Part shown: positions 31,430 through 40,166 of the stretch, piece after piece
Position numbering within the stretch: the stretch's first letter is position 1
How the letters are laid out: every line of letters starts with the position of its first letter
DNA from: DATFEN01 sp035691285
Lineage (GTDB): Bacteria > Acidobacteriota > Vicinamibacteria > Fen-336
Direction: 5' to 3'
Assembly: GCA_035691285.1 (NCBI GenBank)
Contig: DASSJI010000291.1
Span: 1 to 46,246, forward strand
Length of the DNA stretch: 46,246 nt
Program-made: the position numbers and the translations under genes
Notes under the pieces: generated by a model
Seen by the model: only the letters and a program-made list of their open reading frames with translations
Database searches by the model: none
What the model was told of the DNA's origin: nothing

Positions 31430-31453
31430 ATGGTAGCACGCCGAAGGTACAAT
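31430..31453. promoter_or_regulatory. Divergent -10 boxes close to both start codons
   Basis: In the 47-bp spacer between the kinase and ligase genes, TACCAT (31435-31430, minus) is 12 nt from the kinase ATG and TACAAT (31448-31453, plus) is 11 nt from the ligase ATG. Both leave room for at most a few leader bases. Promoter function is inferred. Confidence 0.45.
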
Positions 31454-31464
31454 GCCCGGAAGGG

Positions 31465-32565
31465 ATGGCCGACCGCTTCACGCTCGGAATCGAGGAGGAG
31501 TTCCAGCTCGTCGATCCCGAGAGCCGCGCTCTCAAGAGCCACATCGAGGAGATGATGGCGGCCGGCGCCCACCTGGGCGACCAGCTCAAGCCGGAGCTGC
31601 ACCAGAGCGTGGTCGAGGTGGGCACGCCCATCTGCGCCGACGTCCGCGAAGCCCGCGCCGCGGTGGTCGGCCTCCGGCGGAGCCTGATCGGGATGGCCGA
31701 GACGAGCGGCGCGCGGATCGTCGCCGCCGGAACCCACCCCTTCAGCCACTGGAAGGACCAGGAGATCACCGATCGCGTCCGCTACATGGACATCGTCAAC
31801 GAGATGGAGGACCTGGCCCGGGCCAACCTGATCTTCGGCCTCCACGTCCACGTGGGCGTGGACGACGACGAGATGCGGATCCAGATCCTCAACGGCGTCC
31901 GGGCCTTCCTCCCCCACCTGCTCGCCCTCTCGGTCAACTCGCCGTTCTGGTGCGGGCGCAGGACCGGGGTGAAGTCCGTGCGCTCGACGATCTTCAAGCG
32001 CTTCCCGCGCACCCAGATCCCCGACTACTTCCACTCGTGGGGCGACTACGCGAAGTACGTGGAGCTCTTGGTCCGGACCAACTGCATCGACGACGGGAAG
32101 AAGATCTGGTGGGACATCCGACCCCACGCGTACTTCAAGACCCTCGAGTTCCGCGTGTGCGACATCCCGTGCCGGGCCGAGGAGACGGTCGCGCTAGCCG
32201 CCCTCTGCCAGGCTCTCGTGGCGAAGCTCCACCGCCTGTTCGAGTCGAACCTGGGCATCCGCATGTACCACAGGGCCATCCTCGAGGAGAACAAGTTCCG
32301 GGCGCTGAAGACAGGCCTGGACGGCATGATGATCGACTTCGGGCTGAGGCAGGAGGCGCCCACGCGTGCCCTGATCCTCGAGGTGCTCAACTTCGTGGAC
32401 GACGTCGTCGACGACCTGGGCACGCGCGACGAGATGCGCTTCCTCCACGCCTGGGCCGCGTCGGGCGACACCGGCGCCGACCGCCAGGTGCGTGCCTTCC
32501 AGCGGGCCGGAAGCCTGCAGGCCGTCGTCGACCTGCTTGTGGACGAGACCCGCCAGGGCTTGTAG
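31465..32565 (+). CDS. ybdK: Carboxylate-amine ligase, YbdK/GCS2 type
   Basis: The 366-residue product matches the YbdK family (about 370 residues). TLGIEEEFQLVDPESR is the Mg-binding Glu motif, followed by ELHQSVVEVGTPICADV, GTHPFSHWKDQEIT, GLHVHVGVDDDE and FRVCDIPCRAEETVALAA. These are glutamate-cysteine-ligase-2-like enzymes that form amide bonds with ATP; many have weak gamma-Glu-Cys activity and unknown true substrates. It is the first of four same-strand genes with 11-12 bp or overlapping junctions. The neighbours suggest a peptide- or amino-acid-derived product rather than glutathione. Confidence 0.9.
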   Translation: MADRFTLGIEEEFQLVDPESRALKSHIEEMMAAGAHLGDQLKPELHQSVVEVGTPICADVREARAAVVGLRRSLIGMAETSGARIVAAGTHPFSHWKDQEITDRVRYMDIVNEMEDLARANLIFGLHVHVGVDDDEMRIQILNGVRAFLPHLLALSVNSPFWCGRRTGVKSVRSTIFKRFPRTQIPDYFHSWGDYAKYVELLVRTNCIDDGKKIWWDIRPHAYFKTLEFRVCDIPCRAEETVALAALCQALVAKLHRLFESNLGIRMYHRAILEENKFRALKTGLDGMMIDFGLRQEAPTRALILEVLNFVDDVVDDLGTRDEMRFLHAWAASGDTGADRQVRAFQRAGSLQAVVDLLVDETRQGL

Positions 32566-32577
32566 ACTCCGCCGGGC

Positions 32578-33729
32578 ATGCCGCTCGCCTGCCGACTGAA
32601 GCTCAGCCACGGAATCGGCTCCTGCGCCGACGTCTGCTCGGCCTCGCAAAGCTGCGCGTACCGCTACGTCCGCGCCGAGCGCCCCGAACACGTTCCGCCG
32701 CGCGATCCCAGAGCCGTGGACGTCGCGATCCTGGACATGAACCACGGCTGGCCGAACCTGGGCCACGACTCGCTGGTCCACGCCGTCATGGACGCCGCCT
32801 GCGACCTGGTCCCGTTCCTCGAGGGCGCGGGGATGCTGGTCCAGGTCGTCTCCCACGAGGTCCGCCGCGGCCATGTGATCCCCGACGCGCCCGGCGGCCG
32901 CTACTCGCTCTACGTCGGCACCGGCGGCCCCGGCGACCTCGACCCGCACCACAACGACGGCCGCCGCGACGGGAGCCAGGGCGTGGAAGAGGACCCGGCC
33001 TGGGAGCCGCGGGTCTTCGAGCTGTTCGACCGCATCCTCGCCGACGATTCGAGCGCGCTGCTCGCCGTCTGCCACAGCTTCGGCGTGATGTGCCGCTGGT
33101 CGGGGGTCGCCCGGCCGAACCTGCGCGGGCCGGCGAAGGGCAAGAGCACCGGCATCCTCGAGAACGTGCTCACCTCCGAGGCGGCGTCCCATCCCTGGTT
33201 CGGACGCTTCGCCGAGGAGCTGCCCGACGGGCGGCGGCTCCGCGTGGTCGAGAACCGCCTGTTCGACCTCCTGCCCGTCGGCCACGCGTTCCCCGCCGGA
33301 ATCCTGCCCATCGGCTACGAGACACTCGGCGTCGGCGGGCCGCGCGGCGAGGCCGTCACCATGCTGGAGTTCGCCCGCGACCGCGGCGGGGTCATGCCGC
33401 GCGTGTTCGGCGCGAACCACCATCCCGAGATCGTCGACCGTGGCCGGCAGCTCATGGTCCTGCGCCAGAAGCGCGCCCGCGGCGAGGTGAGCGACGCCTG
33501 GTTCGACGAGCGCCTCGAGATCCTGACGCGCACCTACCCCGACGAGAACAGCGACCAGCGCCTCCACGTCACCTCGGACTACACCCTGCTCGGGCCGCTG
33601 CGCTTCTTCCTCTACCGCGCCGTGCGCGAGCGGGCGGAGTCCCTCGGCCTGGAGGGCGCGCCCCACGAGGACCGCGTGCTCGAGGGAGTGCGCGGGGCGG
33701 CCGTGGGGCCCGCGGGGGTGGCGAGGTAG
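32578..33729 (+). CDS. Class I glutamine amidotransferase-like protein
   Basis: The 383-residue product carries a GATase1-like triad: Cys165 in LLAVCHSFGVM (nucleophile elbow), and His282 and Glu284 in GANHHPEIVD. YVGTGGPGDLDP near residue 112 corresponds to the oxyanion SGGP loop. It is larger than a plain amidotransferase; the N-terminal 45 residues are Cys-rich (SCADVC, SCAYRY) and the C-terminal 90 are helical. It may supply ammonia to the adjoining ligases or hydrolyse a gamma-glutamyl product, as some GATase1 hydrolases do. The ATG at 32578 has no good ribosome binding site; a GTG at 32716 is in frame. Confidence 0.72.
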   Translation: MPLACRLKLSHGIGSCADVCSASQSCAYRYVRAERPEHVPPRDPRAVDVAILDMNHGWPNLGHDSLVHAVMDAACDLVPFLEGAGMLVQVVSHEVRRGHVIPDAPGGRYSLYVGTGGPGDLDPHHNDGRRDGSQGVEEDPAWEPRVFELFDRILADDSSALLAVCHSFGVMCRWSGVARPNLRGPAKGKSTGILENVLTSEAASHPWFGRFAEELPDGRRLRVVENRLFDLLPVGHAFPAGILPIGYETLGVGGPRGEAVTMLEFARDRGGVMPRVFGANHHPEIVDRGRQLMVLRQKRARGEVSDAWFDERLEILTRTYPDENSDQRLHVTSDYTLLGPLRFFLYRAVRERAESLGLEGAPHEDRVLEGVRGAAVGPAGVAR

Positions 33730-33741
33730 CGTCCGCCCGGC

Positions 33742-35283
33742 ATGATCCCCAAGCCCCCGTTCGCGGGCGACCTGACCCTCGAGCAGGAGATCGCCGAGTT
33801 CGAGGCGTTGAAGCCGCGGCTCCACGACCTGTGGGACGTGCTGCTCAACCGGGACGAGGAGCCGCACACGTCCGTGGTCGTGCCGTCCCTCACCCTCGAC
33901 CAGAGCGAGCTCAGGAAGCTCGACGGCGCGAGCTTCTACGAGGAGCGGTTGCTCTTCCTGCTGATCCGCCTGCGCAACCCCAAGGCGCGCATGGTGTTCG
34001 TGACGTCGCAGCCCGTCCATCCCATGATCCTCGAGTACTACTTCCAGTTCCTGGCGGGGATCCCGGCCAGCCACGCCCGCTCGCGCCTCACGCTCCTCTG
34101 CGCCCACGACGCCTCGCCTCGCTCGCTGACCGAGAAGATCCTGGAGCGCCCGCGCCTCGTCGAGCGGATCCGTGCGGGGATCCAGGACAAGGAGCGCGCC
34201 TACCTCACGGTCTTCAACTCGACTCCCCTCGAGCGCAAGCTGGCCGTGCTGCTCGGCATCCCCCTCAACGGCGTCGACCCCAACTTGATCCACCTCGGCA
34301 CGAAGTCCGGCAGCCGCAAGGTGTTCCGGGAGGCCGGCATCGCGGTTCCCCTCGGCGCCGAGGACCTGCGCACGGAGCACGAGGTCGAGACGGCGCTCCT
34401 CGACATCGCAGAGATGAGGCCGGGCCTGAAGCGCGCCGTGCTCAAGCTCAACGACAGCTTCTCGGGCGAGGGCAACGCGATCTTCCGCTTCCCCGAAGCG
34501 CCGACCCGCGCCGCCGTGAAGGGCGCTCTCCAGCTCCTGGAGTTCTCCGTGCCCAGCGAGACGCCGGAGGTCTACTTCGACAAGTTCGCGCGCATGGGCG
34601 GCGTGGTGGAGGAGTTCGTCGAAGGCCCTGAGAAGGCCTCGCCCTCGGCCCAGCTCCGCGTGAGCCCGGGAGGCGAGGTCGTCATCCTCTCGACGCACGA
34701 CCAGATCCTGGGCGGGCCCTCGGGCCAGGTCTTCCTGGGCTGCCGCTTCCCGGCGGACGACTCCTACCGGATGGCCATCCAGGAGGCCGGCATGTGCATC
34801 GGCCGGGTGATGGCGGCCCACGGCGTGGTCAGCCGGTTCGGCGTGGACTTCCTGGTGGTCCGGGAGAGCGCGGACCAGCCGTGGCGCATCTTCGCCCTCG
34901 AGATCAACCTGCGGATGGGCGGCACGACGCACCCCTACCTCGCCCTCCAGTTCCTGACGGGTGGGCAGCTCGATACGGCCACGGGCCAGTTCCTGTCTCC
35001 CACCGGCCACGCCAAGTGCTATCGCGCCACCGACAACCTGCGCTCCGAGGCGTACCGGGGGTTGCTCCCAGAGGACCTGATCGAGATCCTCACCATCAAC
35101 AAGCTGCACTACAGCCACGGCACCGAGTCCGGAGTGCTCTTCCACCTGATCGGCGCCGTGTCCGAGTTCGGCAAGCTCGGCCTCACCGCCATCGCGAACT
35201 CGCAGGAGGAGGCCGACGAGCTCTACGATCGGACGCTCGCCGTCCTGGACCGCGAGACGGCCTTCGGCCGCCATCGCCGATGA
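33742..35283 (+). CDS. ATP-grasp peptide ligase related to PGM1
   Basis: The product is 513 residues. An N-terminal domain (VVVPSLTLDQSELRKLDGASFYEERLLFLLIRLRNP, FVTSQPVHPMILEYYFQFL) precedes an ATP-grasp core: GTKSGSRKVFREAGI, AVLKLNDSFSGEGNAIFRF (nucleotide-binding Lys and Gly loop), and FALEINLRMGGTTHPY (metal-binding Glu and Asn). The layout is that of the PGM1-type ligases that attach an amino acid or peptide to a nonproteinogenic residue. The substrate is unknown. It sits between the amidotransferase and the aminotransferase, whose start overlaps its stop (ATGA). Confidence 0.82.
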   Translation: MIPKPPFAGDLTLEQEIAEFEALKPRLHDLWDVLLNRDEEPHTSVVVPSLTLDQSELRKLDGASFYEERLLFLLIRLRNPKARMVFVTSQPVHPMILEYYFQFLAGIPASHARSRLTLLCAHDASPRSLTEKILERPRLVERIRAGIQDKERAYLTVFNSTPLERKLAVLLGIPLNGVDPNLIHLGTKSGSRKVFREAGIAVPLGAEDLRTEHEVETALLDIAEMRPGLKRAVLKLNDSFSGEGNAIFRFPEAPTRAAVKGALQLLEFSVPSETPEVYFDKFARMGGVVEEFVEGPEKASPSAQLRVSPGGEVVILSTHDQILGGPSGQVFLGCRFPADDSYRMAIQEAGMCIGRVMAAHGVVSRFGVDFLVVRESADQPWRIFALEINLRMGGTTHPYLALQFLTGGQLDTATGQFLSPTGHAKCYRATDNLRSEAYRGLLPEDLIEILTINKLHYSHGTESGVLFHLIGAVSEFGKLGLTAIANSQEEADELYDRTLAVLDRETAFGRHRR

Positions 35284-36626
35284 TCGATCGCGCGCGGCTC
35301 GGGGAACGCCTCGCCGCCGAGGAGCGGCGCTTCCGCGACGCCCATCCCCGCGCGCTGGCCCTCTACGAGCGAGCGAAGCGATCGCTCCTGGCCGGCGTCC
35401 CCATGAGCTGGATGGTGCGCTGGGCCGGCGGCTTCCCGATCTTCGTGGCCGAGGGTCAGGGCGCCCACTTCACCGACGTGGATGGCCATCGCTATCTCGA
35501 CCTCTGCCTCGGCGACACCGGCGCCATGACGGGCCACGCGCCCGCCGCCTCGCTCGACGCGATCGAACGGCAGGCGCGCCGCGGCATCACCTTCATGCTC
35601 CCCACCGAGGACGCCGTGGTCGTGGGCGAGGAGCTGCAGCGCCGCTTCGGCCTCGCCTACTGGCAGTTCTGCCTCACGGCCACCGACGCGAACCGCTTCG
35701 CGCTGCGCCTCGCGCGCCAGATCACGGGCCGCCCCCTCGTGCTCGTGATGAACGGCTGCTACCACGGGACGGTGGACGAGACCCTGGTCGTCCTCGAGGA
35801 CGGCGTCGCGCGCGGCCGACCAGGCAACGCGGGGCCGCAGGTCGACCCGATGCGGACGACGCGCGTGATCGAGTTCAACGACCTTCCGGCCCTGGAGCGC
35901 GCCCTCGCGCCCCGGGACGTGGCCTGCGTGCTCGCCGAGCCGGCCATGACCAACATCGGGATCATCCACCCCGACCCCGGCTACCACGACGCGCTGCGCG
36001 AGATCACGCGGCGAACGGGCACGCTCCTGATCATCGACGAGACCCACACGCTCTGCTGCGGCCCCGGCGGCTTCACGGCGGCCCACGGGCTCGAGCCCGA
36101 CATGCTCACCATGGGCAAGCCCCTGGCGGGCGGCGTTCCGGCGGCGGCCTACGGCATGAGCGCCGCGGTCGCCGAGCAGGTGCTCTCCCGCACCTCGATC
36201 CTGGAGTCGGACACGAACGGGATCGGAGGCACGCTGGCGGCGAACGCGCTCTCCCTGGCCGCGATGCGCGCGACGCTGGAGCGCGTGCTGACCGCCGAGG
36301 CGTTCGCCCGTACGATCCCGCTGGCGGAGCGGTGGACCGCGGGGGTCGCGGCCGGCATCGAGCGCCACGGGCTCCCCTGGAACGTGACGCGCCTCGGCTG
36401 CCGCGCGGAGTACTGGTTCCGCGAGCAGCCGGCGCGCAACGGCAGCGAGGCGGCGGCGGCGATCGACTCTGACCTCGACCGCTACATGCACCTCGCGGCG
36501 CTGAACCGCGGCATCCTGCTCACGCCGTTCCACATGATGGCCCTGGTCGCGCCCGACACGACGGAGGCCGACATCGACCGGCACACGCTCGTGTTCGAGG
36601 AGTGCGTGACGCAGCTCCTCGGCTGA
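35280..36626 (+). CDS. Class III PLP aminotransferase (GSA-aminomutase-like)
   Basis: The product is 448 residues from an ATG overlapping the ligase stop. Features are FTDVDGHRYLDLCLGD, MNGCYHGTVDETLVV, LIIDETHTLC with the cofactor Asp253, and LTMGKPLAGGVPAAAYG with the PLP-binding Lys280. The fold is that of class III transaminases and glutamate-1-semialdehyde aminomutases. It is not hemL: the motif SGTEA that marks GSA-AM is TATDAN here. It would make or move an amino group on the substrate or product of the adjacent ligases. It ends the four-gene cluster. Confidence 0.85.
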   Translation: MIDRARLGERLAAEERRFRDAHPRALALYERAKRSLLAGVPMSWMVRWAGGFPIFVAEGQGAHFTDVDGHRYLDLCLGDTGAMTGHAPAASLDAIERQARRGITFMLPTEDAVVVGEELQRRFGLAYWQFCLTATDANRFALRLARQITGRPLVLVMNGCYHGTVDETLVVLEDGVARGRPGNAGPQVDPMRTTRVIEFNDLPALERALAPRDVACVLAEPAMTNIGIIHPDPGYHDALREITRRTGTLLIIDETHTLCCGPGGFTAAHGLEPDMLTMGKPLAGGVPAAAYGMSAAVAEQVLSRTSILESDTNGIGGTLAANALSLAAMRATLERVLTAEAFARTIPLAERWTAGVAAGIERHGLPWNVTRLGCRAEYWFREQPARNGSEAAAAIDSDLDRYMHLAALNRGILLTPFHMMALVAPDTTEADIDRHTLVFEECVTQLLG

Positions 36627-36735
36627 AGGTCGGCCCGTGATCCTGCCGGCGCCGCCTGGCGGGCCGCCGGATCGTTGCCGGCCGACCGGCGATCTACTAT
36701 AGGATGAGCCTGGGGGAATTCCTGAGGAGACGGCC
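36627..36735. promoter_or_regulatory. Spacer with likely promoter of pirin gene
   Basis: The 109-bp spacer contains GC-rich inverted repeats (GGCGCCGCC..GGCGGGCC) that could end the aminotransferase transcript, then an AT-richer TACTAT (36695-36700) that could be a -10 box, then GAGGAG just before the pirin frame. Confidence 0.35.
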
Positions 36736-37578
36736 ATAGGCGCTCGACCTGTCGTCCAGACCGTCCGCGGCCAGGCCACGTCCGACGGGGCCGGGGTGCG
36801 GCTCACGCGCATGATCGGGACCCGGACCCTCGACCACGTCGACCCGTTCCTGCTGCTCGACGAGTTCCGCTCGGACGACGCCTCCGACTACCTGGCGGGC
36901 TTCCCGGACCACCCGCACCGGGGCTTCGAGACCGTGACCTACATGCTCGCCGGCGAGATGGAGCACCGCGACCACAGCGGCAACCAGGGGCGCCTGACCG
37001 CTGGCAGCGTCCAGTGGATGACCGCGGGCCGCGGCATCATCCACTCCGAGATGCCGAAGCAGCGGGACGGCCTCATGTGGGGCTTCCAGCTCTGGGTGAA
37101 CCTGCCGGCCAAGGACAAGATGTGCGCGCCGCGCTACCAGGACATCCCGCCGGAGCGCGTGCCCGAGGTGTCGTGGCAGGGCGCGCGCGTGCGCGTGATC
37201 GCGGGCCGGCTGGGCGAGACCGAGGGGCCGGTCCGCGACATCGTGACGCGGCCTCTGTACCTCGACGTGGCCCTCGAGGGCGGTGGCCGCATCGACGTCC
37301 CGTTGGCCGGCGACCAAAGCGGCTTCGCATACGTGTTCGAAGGGGCCGTGACGCTGCCCGGCGTCGGGGGCGACGCAACGCTCGCCCGCGGCGAGTTGGG
37401 CCTGCTCGGCGAAGGCGAGAGCGTCTACGCCACCGGGGGCCCGGGCGGCGGGCGCTTCCTCCTGGTCGCGGCCCGGCCGCTGCGCGAGCCGATCGCCCGC
37501 ATGGGCCCGTTCGTGATGAACACCCGGTCCGAGCTGATGCAAGCCGTGTCGGACCTCCAGTCCGGCTCGTTCCTCTGA
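36736..37578 (+). CDS. Pirin family protein, probable ATA start
   Basis: The pirin cupin core is plain: RLTRMIGTRTLDHVDPFLLLDEF, GFPDHPHRGFETVTYMLAGEMEHRDH and WMTAGRGIIHSEMP hold the metal-binding His/Glu set. Family members begin about 20 residues before RLTRMIG with R-P-V-x-x-V-R-G-Q-x-T-x-D-G-A-G-V, which is present here in frame (ARPVVQTVRGQATSDGAG) but has no ATG, GTG or TTG before it. ATA at 36736 has GAGGAG 6-7 nt upstream and would give 280 residues. GTG 36796 would give a 260-residue form cut inside the conserved start. Some pirins are quercetinases or redox cofactors; the role here is unknown. Confidence 0.82.
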   Translation: MGARPVVQTVRGQATSDGAGVRLTRMIGTRTLDHVDPFLLLDEFRSDDASDYLAGFPDHPHRGFETVTYMLAGEMEHRDHSGNQGRLTAGSVQWMTAGRGIIHSEMPKQRDGLMWGFQLWVNLPAKDKMCAPRYQDIPPERVPEVSWQGARVRVIAGRLGETEGPVRDIVTRPLYLDVALEGGGRIDVPLAGDQSGFAYVFEGAVTLPGVGGDATLARGELGLLGEGESVYATGGPGGGRFLLVAARPLREPIARMGPFVMNTRSELMQAVSDLQSGSFL

Positions 37579-37605
37579 GCCGCGTCCGCGAGTCGCCCGC
37601 GGCTC
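37577..37605. terminator. Hairpin between convergent pirin and XRE genes
   Basis: GAGCCGCG (37577-37584) pairs with CGCGGCTC (37598-37605) across a 13-base loop, in the 32-bp gap between two convergent genes. No T-run follows, as is common in very GC-rich genomes. It may serve both directions. Confidence 0.45.
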
Positions 37606-37610
37606 CGGGC

Positions 37611-38168
37611 TCAGCGGACGGACACGACGAGCAGGCGCACCTGCGCCGAGCCGCGGTTCTCCCAGCGACGCAGCTCCCGGGCCCGGATCGTGACCGCGTC
37701 GCCGGGACCGAGGGCGTGCTCTTCGGGACCCAGGGTCAGAGTCGGCTTTCCTGCGAGCACGTAGGCGAACTCCTCGGTGTCGTGGGGCGCCGGATGCTTG
37801 GCGGTGCGGCCGCCGGCCTCCAGCGTGATCACGACGGGCTGTTGCCGGGTCCCGCTCATCGGGCCGAGCGCTTCGATGCGGCCCTGTGACCAGGCGGACG
37901 TGAGCCTCAGGCGGTCGGCGGCGCGCACGATGAGATGCGGCTCGCCCTGGGCGGCGGCGGCGAAGAACTCGCCGAGGCTCACGCCCAGGGCGGCGGAGAT
38001 CTTCTCCATCGACGCGATGGAGGGCGAGACCACCCCGTTCTCCACCTGGGAGATGAAGCTCGGCGAAAAGTCGGTGCGCCGTGCGAGCGTCCGCAGGGAC
38101 ATGCCCTGCTCGGTGCGGAGCCGACGCACCCAGGCGGCGACGGCGTCCTGTTTCAGAACGGGGCTCAT
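37611..38168 (-). CDS. XRE-family regulator with C-terminal cupin
   Basis: The 185-residue product has a helix-turn-helix at residues 10-65 (VAAWVRRLRTEQGMSLRTLARRTDFSPSFISQVENG) and a cupin_2 domain at 100-185 (PVVITLEAGGRTAKHPAPHDTEEFAYVLAGKPTLTLG). Such regulators sense small molecules with the cupin and control nearby metabolism, including polyamine, aminotransferase or pirin genes. It converges with pirin. TAGTGT lies about 15 nt before the ATG. The ligand is unknown. Confidence 0.9.
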   Translation of the reverse strand: MSPVLKQDAVAAWVRRLRTEQGMSLRTLARRTDFSPSFISQVENGVVSPSIASMEKISAALGVSLGEFFAAAAQGEPHLIVRAADRLRLTSAWSQGRIEALGPMSGTRQQPVVITLEAGGRTAKHPAPHDTEEFAYVLAGKPTLTLGPEEHALGPGDAVTIRARELRRWENRGSAQVRLLVVSVR

Positions 38169-38218
38169 CTCGGCGACCGAGGCACACTAACGTCCCCTGC
38201 CCGGAGCGTCAAGAACCG

Positions 38219-40111
38219 TCAGTCGCGCGCGCCCTGGAGCAGTCGACGCGCTTCGGCCGCGGCCGGCGCGGGGAGAGCACCCGAACGCAAGGCGCGGGCG
38301 AGGGCGTCCTGCGCCGCGAGCCGCTCGCCTCGCTCCAGGGCCAGCTTGCCCTCCAGGAAATCCAGCAACGGGCTCTCCAGCTTCTCTCGGCGTGCGGCGT
38401 CGAAGGCGGCGCGGGCCGGCGCGACCTGCCCCGTCTGGAGCAGGAGGTCCACGAGGTTGACGGCGGCGTCGTGGAAGCGGGGCATGAGCTCGAGGGCGCG
38501 TCGGAAGGACTCCTCGGCGCAGGCGGCGTCGCCGGCTCCGATGCAGGCGAGGCCCAGGTTGAAGGACGCCTCGGCGCTGAAGGGCGCGGTCGCCTCGGCC
38601 CGCCGCAGGGGCTCCAAGGCGAGCCCGGGACGACCGGCGCGAAGCTGGGCCGCGCCGAGGAGGATCAGCGCCGACACATTCCGCGGCGAGGACGCGAGCG
38701 CCGCCTCGAGCTTCCGGATCGCGGCGTCGAAGGCGCCCTCTCCGATCAGGCGGCGGGCGTCGTTCACCAGGGCGAGGCTGCCGATCGCCCGCTTCGGGTC
38801 CGGAAGCGAGCGGCCCTGGCGCGCGTCACCGGCCCGCGACCCGGCCACGTAGCCGAGGGCGCTCAGGCGCGCCATCCGCTCCGCGTCCGCGACCTTCGAC
38901 GCCGCTGCAATCGGAAGCGCACGCCGGTCCTCCTTGACGGTCTCGCGCCAGGACGCCGCGAGACGCCGGGCCTCGGCGCGCCTTTCCTGCGCCAGGTTGC
39001 GCGCCTCAGCCGGATCGGCGGTCAGGTCGTACAGCTCTTCCTCCGGCGCGCCGATCCACTTCACGGCGCCATCCGTGACGCCGTGGAGCGGAGCCCAGCC
39101 GTAGGAGTTGAAGCCGAACTCCGATTCGATGGGGAACATGCGCGGCGGCGCCTCGCCGCCGCTGAACGTCGCGACGAGCGACCGCCCATCGAGCGAGGCG
39201 GGCGGCGCGACGCCGGCGAGGTGGAGGAGCGTCGGCAGGACGTCGGCGATCGAGACCGGGTCGGCCACCCGACGCCCGACCGGCCAGCGGCCCGGAGCCG
39301 CCAGGAGCAGCGGCACCCGCAGGGTGGCCTGGTAGACGAACGGGCCGTGGGTCGCCTCGCCGTGCTCGCCCAGTCCTTCGCCGTGGTCAGACGACACGGC
39401 CACCGCGAGCTCCGGCACCCGCGCTCGAAGCGCTCGCAGAAGGCGGCCCAGCTCCGCGTCGACATAGGCGATCTCCCCGTCGTAGGGACGATCGCGGAAG
39501 CGATCCGCCCAGGGGGCGGGCGGCCTGTAGGCCATGTGGGGGTCGTAGTAGTGCACGAAGAGGAGGAACGGGCCGCGGAGGCTGGCCGCAACCCGCAGCG
39601 CTGCGTCCGTGACGGCCGCCGCGGGTCGCTCGGCGATCACGAGGCCGCGCGCTCCGACCGCGTCGTCGTAGAGGCGGAAGCCCCGATCGAGGCCGTACTG
39701 CCGGTCCAGCACGTCGGCTGCCACCACCGCCGCGGTGTCGTAGCCTGCGCCTTGCAGCAGGGCGGCCATTGTCGGGGGGTCCGGCGGCAGCCGATACAGC
39801 CCGTTGTCGCGGACACCGTGCCGGTGAGGGAACCAGCTCGTGAAGAGCGTCGCGTGGGCGGCCAGCGTGATCGGCACGGGCGTCAGCGCCCGCTCGAACA
39901 GCACTCCCTGGGCCGCCAAAGCGTCGAGACTTGGCGTCTCGACGCCCTTGGCCCCGTAACAGCCGATGTGGTCTGCGCGAAGCGTGTCGATGCTCACGAG
40001 CAGGATTGAAGGGCGGGCCGGCGGGGGCGCCACCGCACGCTCCCGGCCGCACGAAACCGCTGCCAGGGAGACGACAACGGCCAAGCTGCCCCGAATCAAT
40101 TCCTTGAACAA
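38219..40111 (-). CDS. Sulfatase-fold lipoprotein with C-terminal TPR repeats
   Basis: The product is 630 residues from a TTG. A lipobox-like leader (VSLAAVSC) precedes the sulfatase-fold core: PSILLVSIDTLRADHIGCYG, VPITLAAHATLFTSWFPHRHGVR, VHYYDPHMAYRPP, VAVSSDHGEGLGEHGEATHG and LYDLTADPAEARNLA. No C/S-x-P-x-R site is present; the expected place reads PITLAAHA. Residues 445-630 are TPR repeats (ALILLGAAQLRAGRPGLALEPL, ASFNLGLACIGAGDAACAEESF). It is a larger relative of the sulfatase-fold protein at 27.8-29.1 kb and is probably anchored in the envelope. Its substrate is unknown. Confidence 0.82.
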   Translation of the reverse strand: MFKELIRGSLAVVVSLAAVSCGRERAVAPPPARPSILLVSIDTLRADHIGCYGAKGVETPSLDALAAQGVLFERALTPVPITLAAHATLFTSWFPHRHGVRDNGLYRLPPDPPTMAALLQGAGYDTAAVVAADVLDRQYGLDRGFRLYDDAVGARGLVIAERPAAAVTDAALRVAASLRGPFLLFVHYYDPHMAYRPPAPWADRFRDRPYDGEIAYVDAELGRLLRALRARVPELAVAVSSDHGEGLGEHGEATHGPFVYQATLRVPLLLAAPGRWPVGRRVADPVSIADVLPTLLHLAGVAPPASLDGRSLVATFSGGEAPPRMFPIESEFGFNSYGWAPLHGVTDGAVKWIGAPEEELYDLTADPAEARNLAQERRAEARRLAASWRETVKEDRRALPIAAASKVADAERMARLSALGYVAGSRAGDARQGRSLPDPKRAIGSLALVNDARRLIGEGAFDAAIRKLEAALASSPRNVSALILLGAAQLRAGRPGLALEPLRRAEATAPFSAEASFNLGLACIGAGDAACAEESFRRALELMPRFHDAAVNLVDLLLQTGQVAPARAAFDAARREKLESPLLDFLEGKLALERGERLAAQDALARALRSGALPAPAAAEARRLLQGARD

Positions 40112-40166
40112 GCCTCAGCGCACCCGGAACCGGATCCTCGCACAGCGCGTGCTGGCTCGCGCGTGC

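Noticed and set aside
31452..34631. Plus-strand open frame of about 1059 codons
   Set aside because: It is an alternate frame of the ligase cluster; codon-position bias and motifs support the other frame.
32194..35274. Long minus-strand open frame of about 1026 codons
   Set aside because: It is antisense to three well-supported genes and has no recognisable domain.
36704..36739. Eleven-codon frame MSLGEFLRRRP before pirin, as a leader peptide
   Set aside because: No attenuator structure or regulatory codons; it fits chance in the pirin 5' region.
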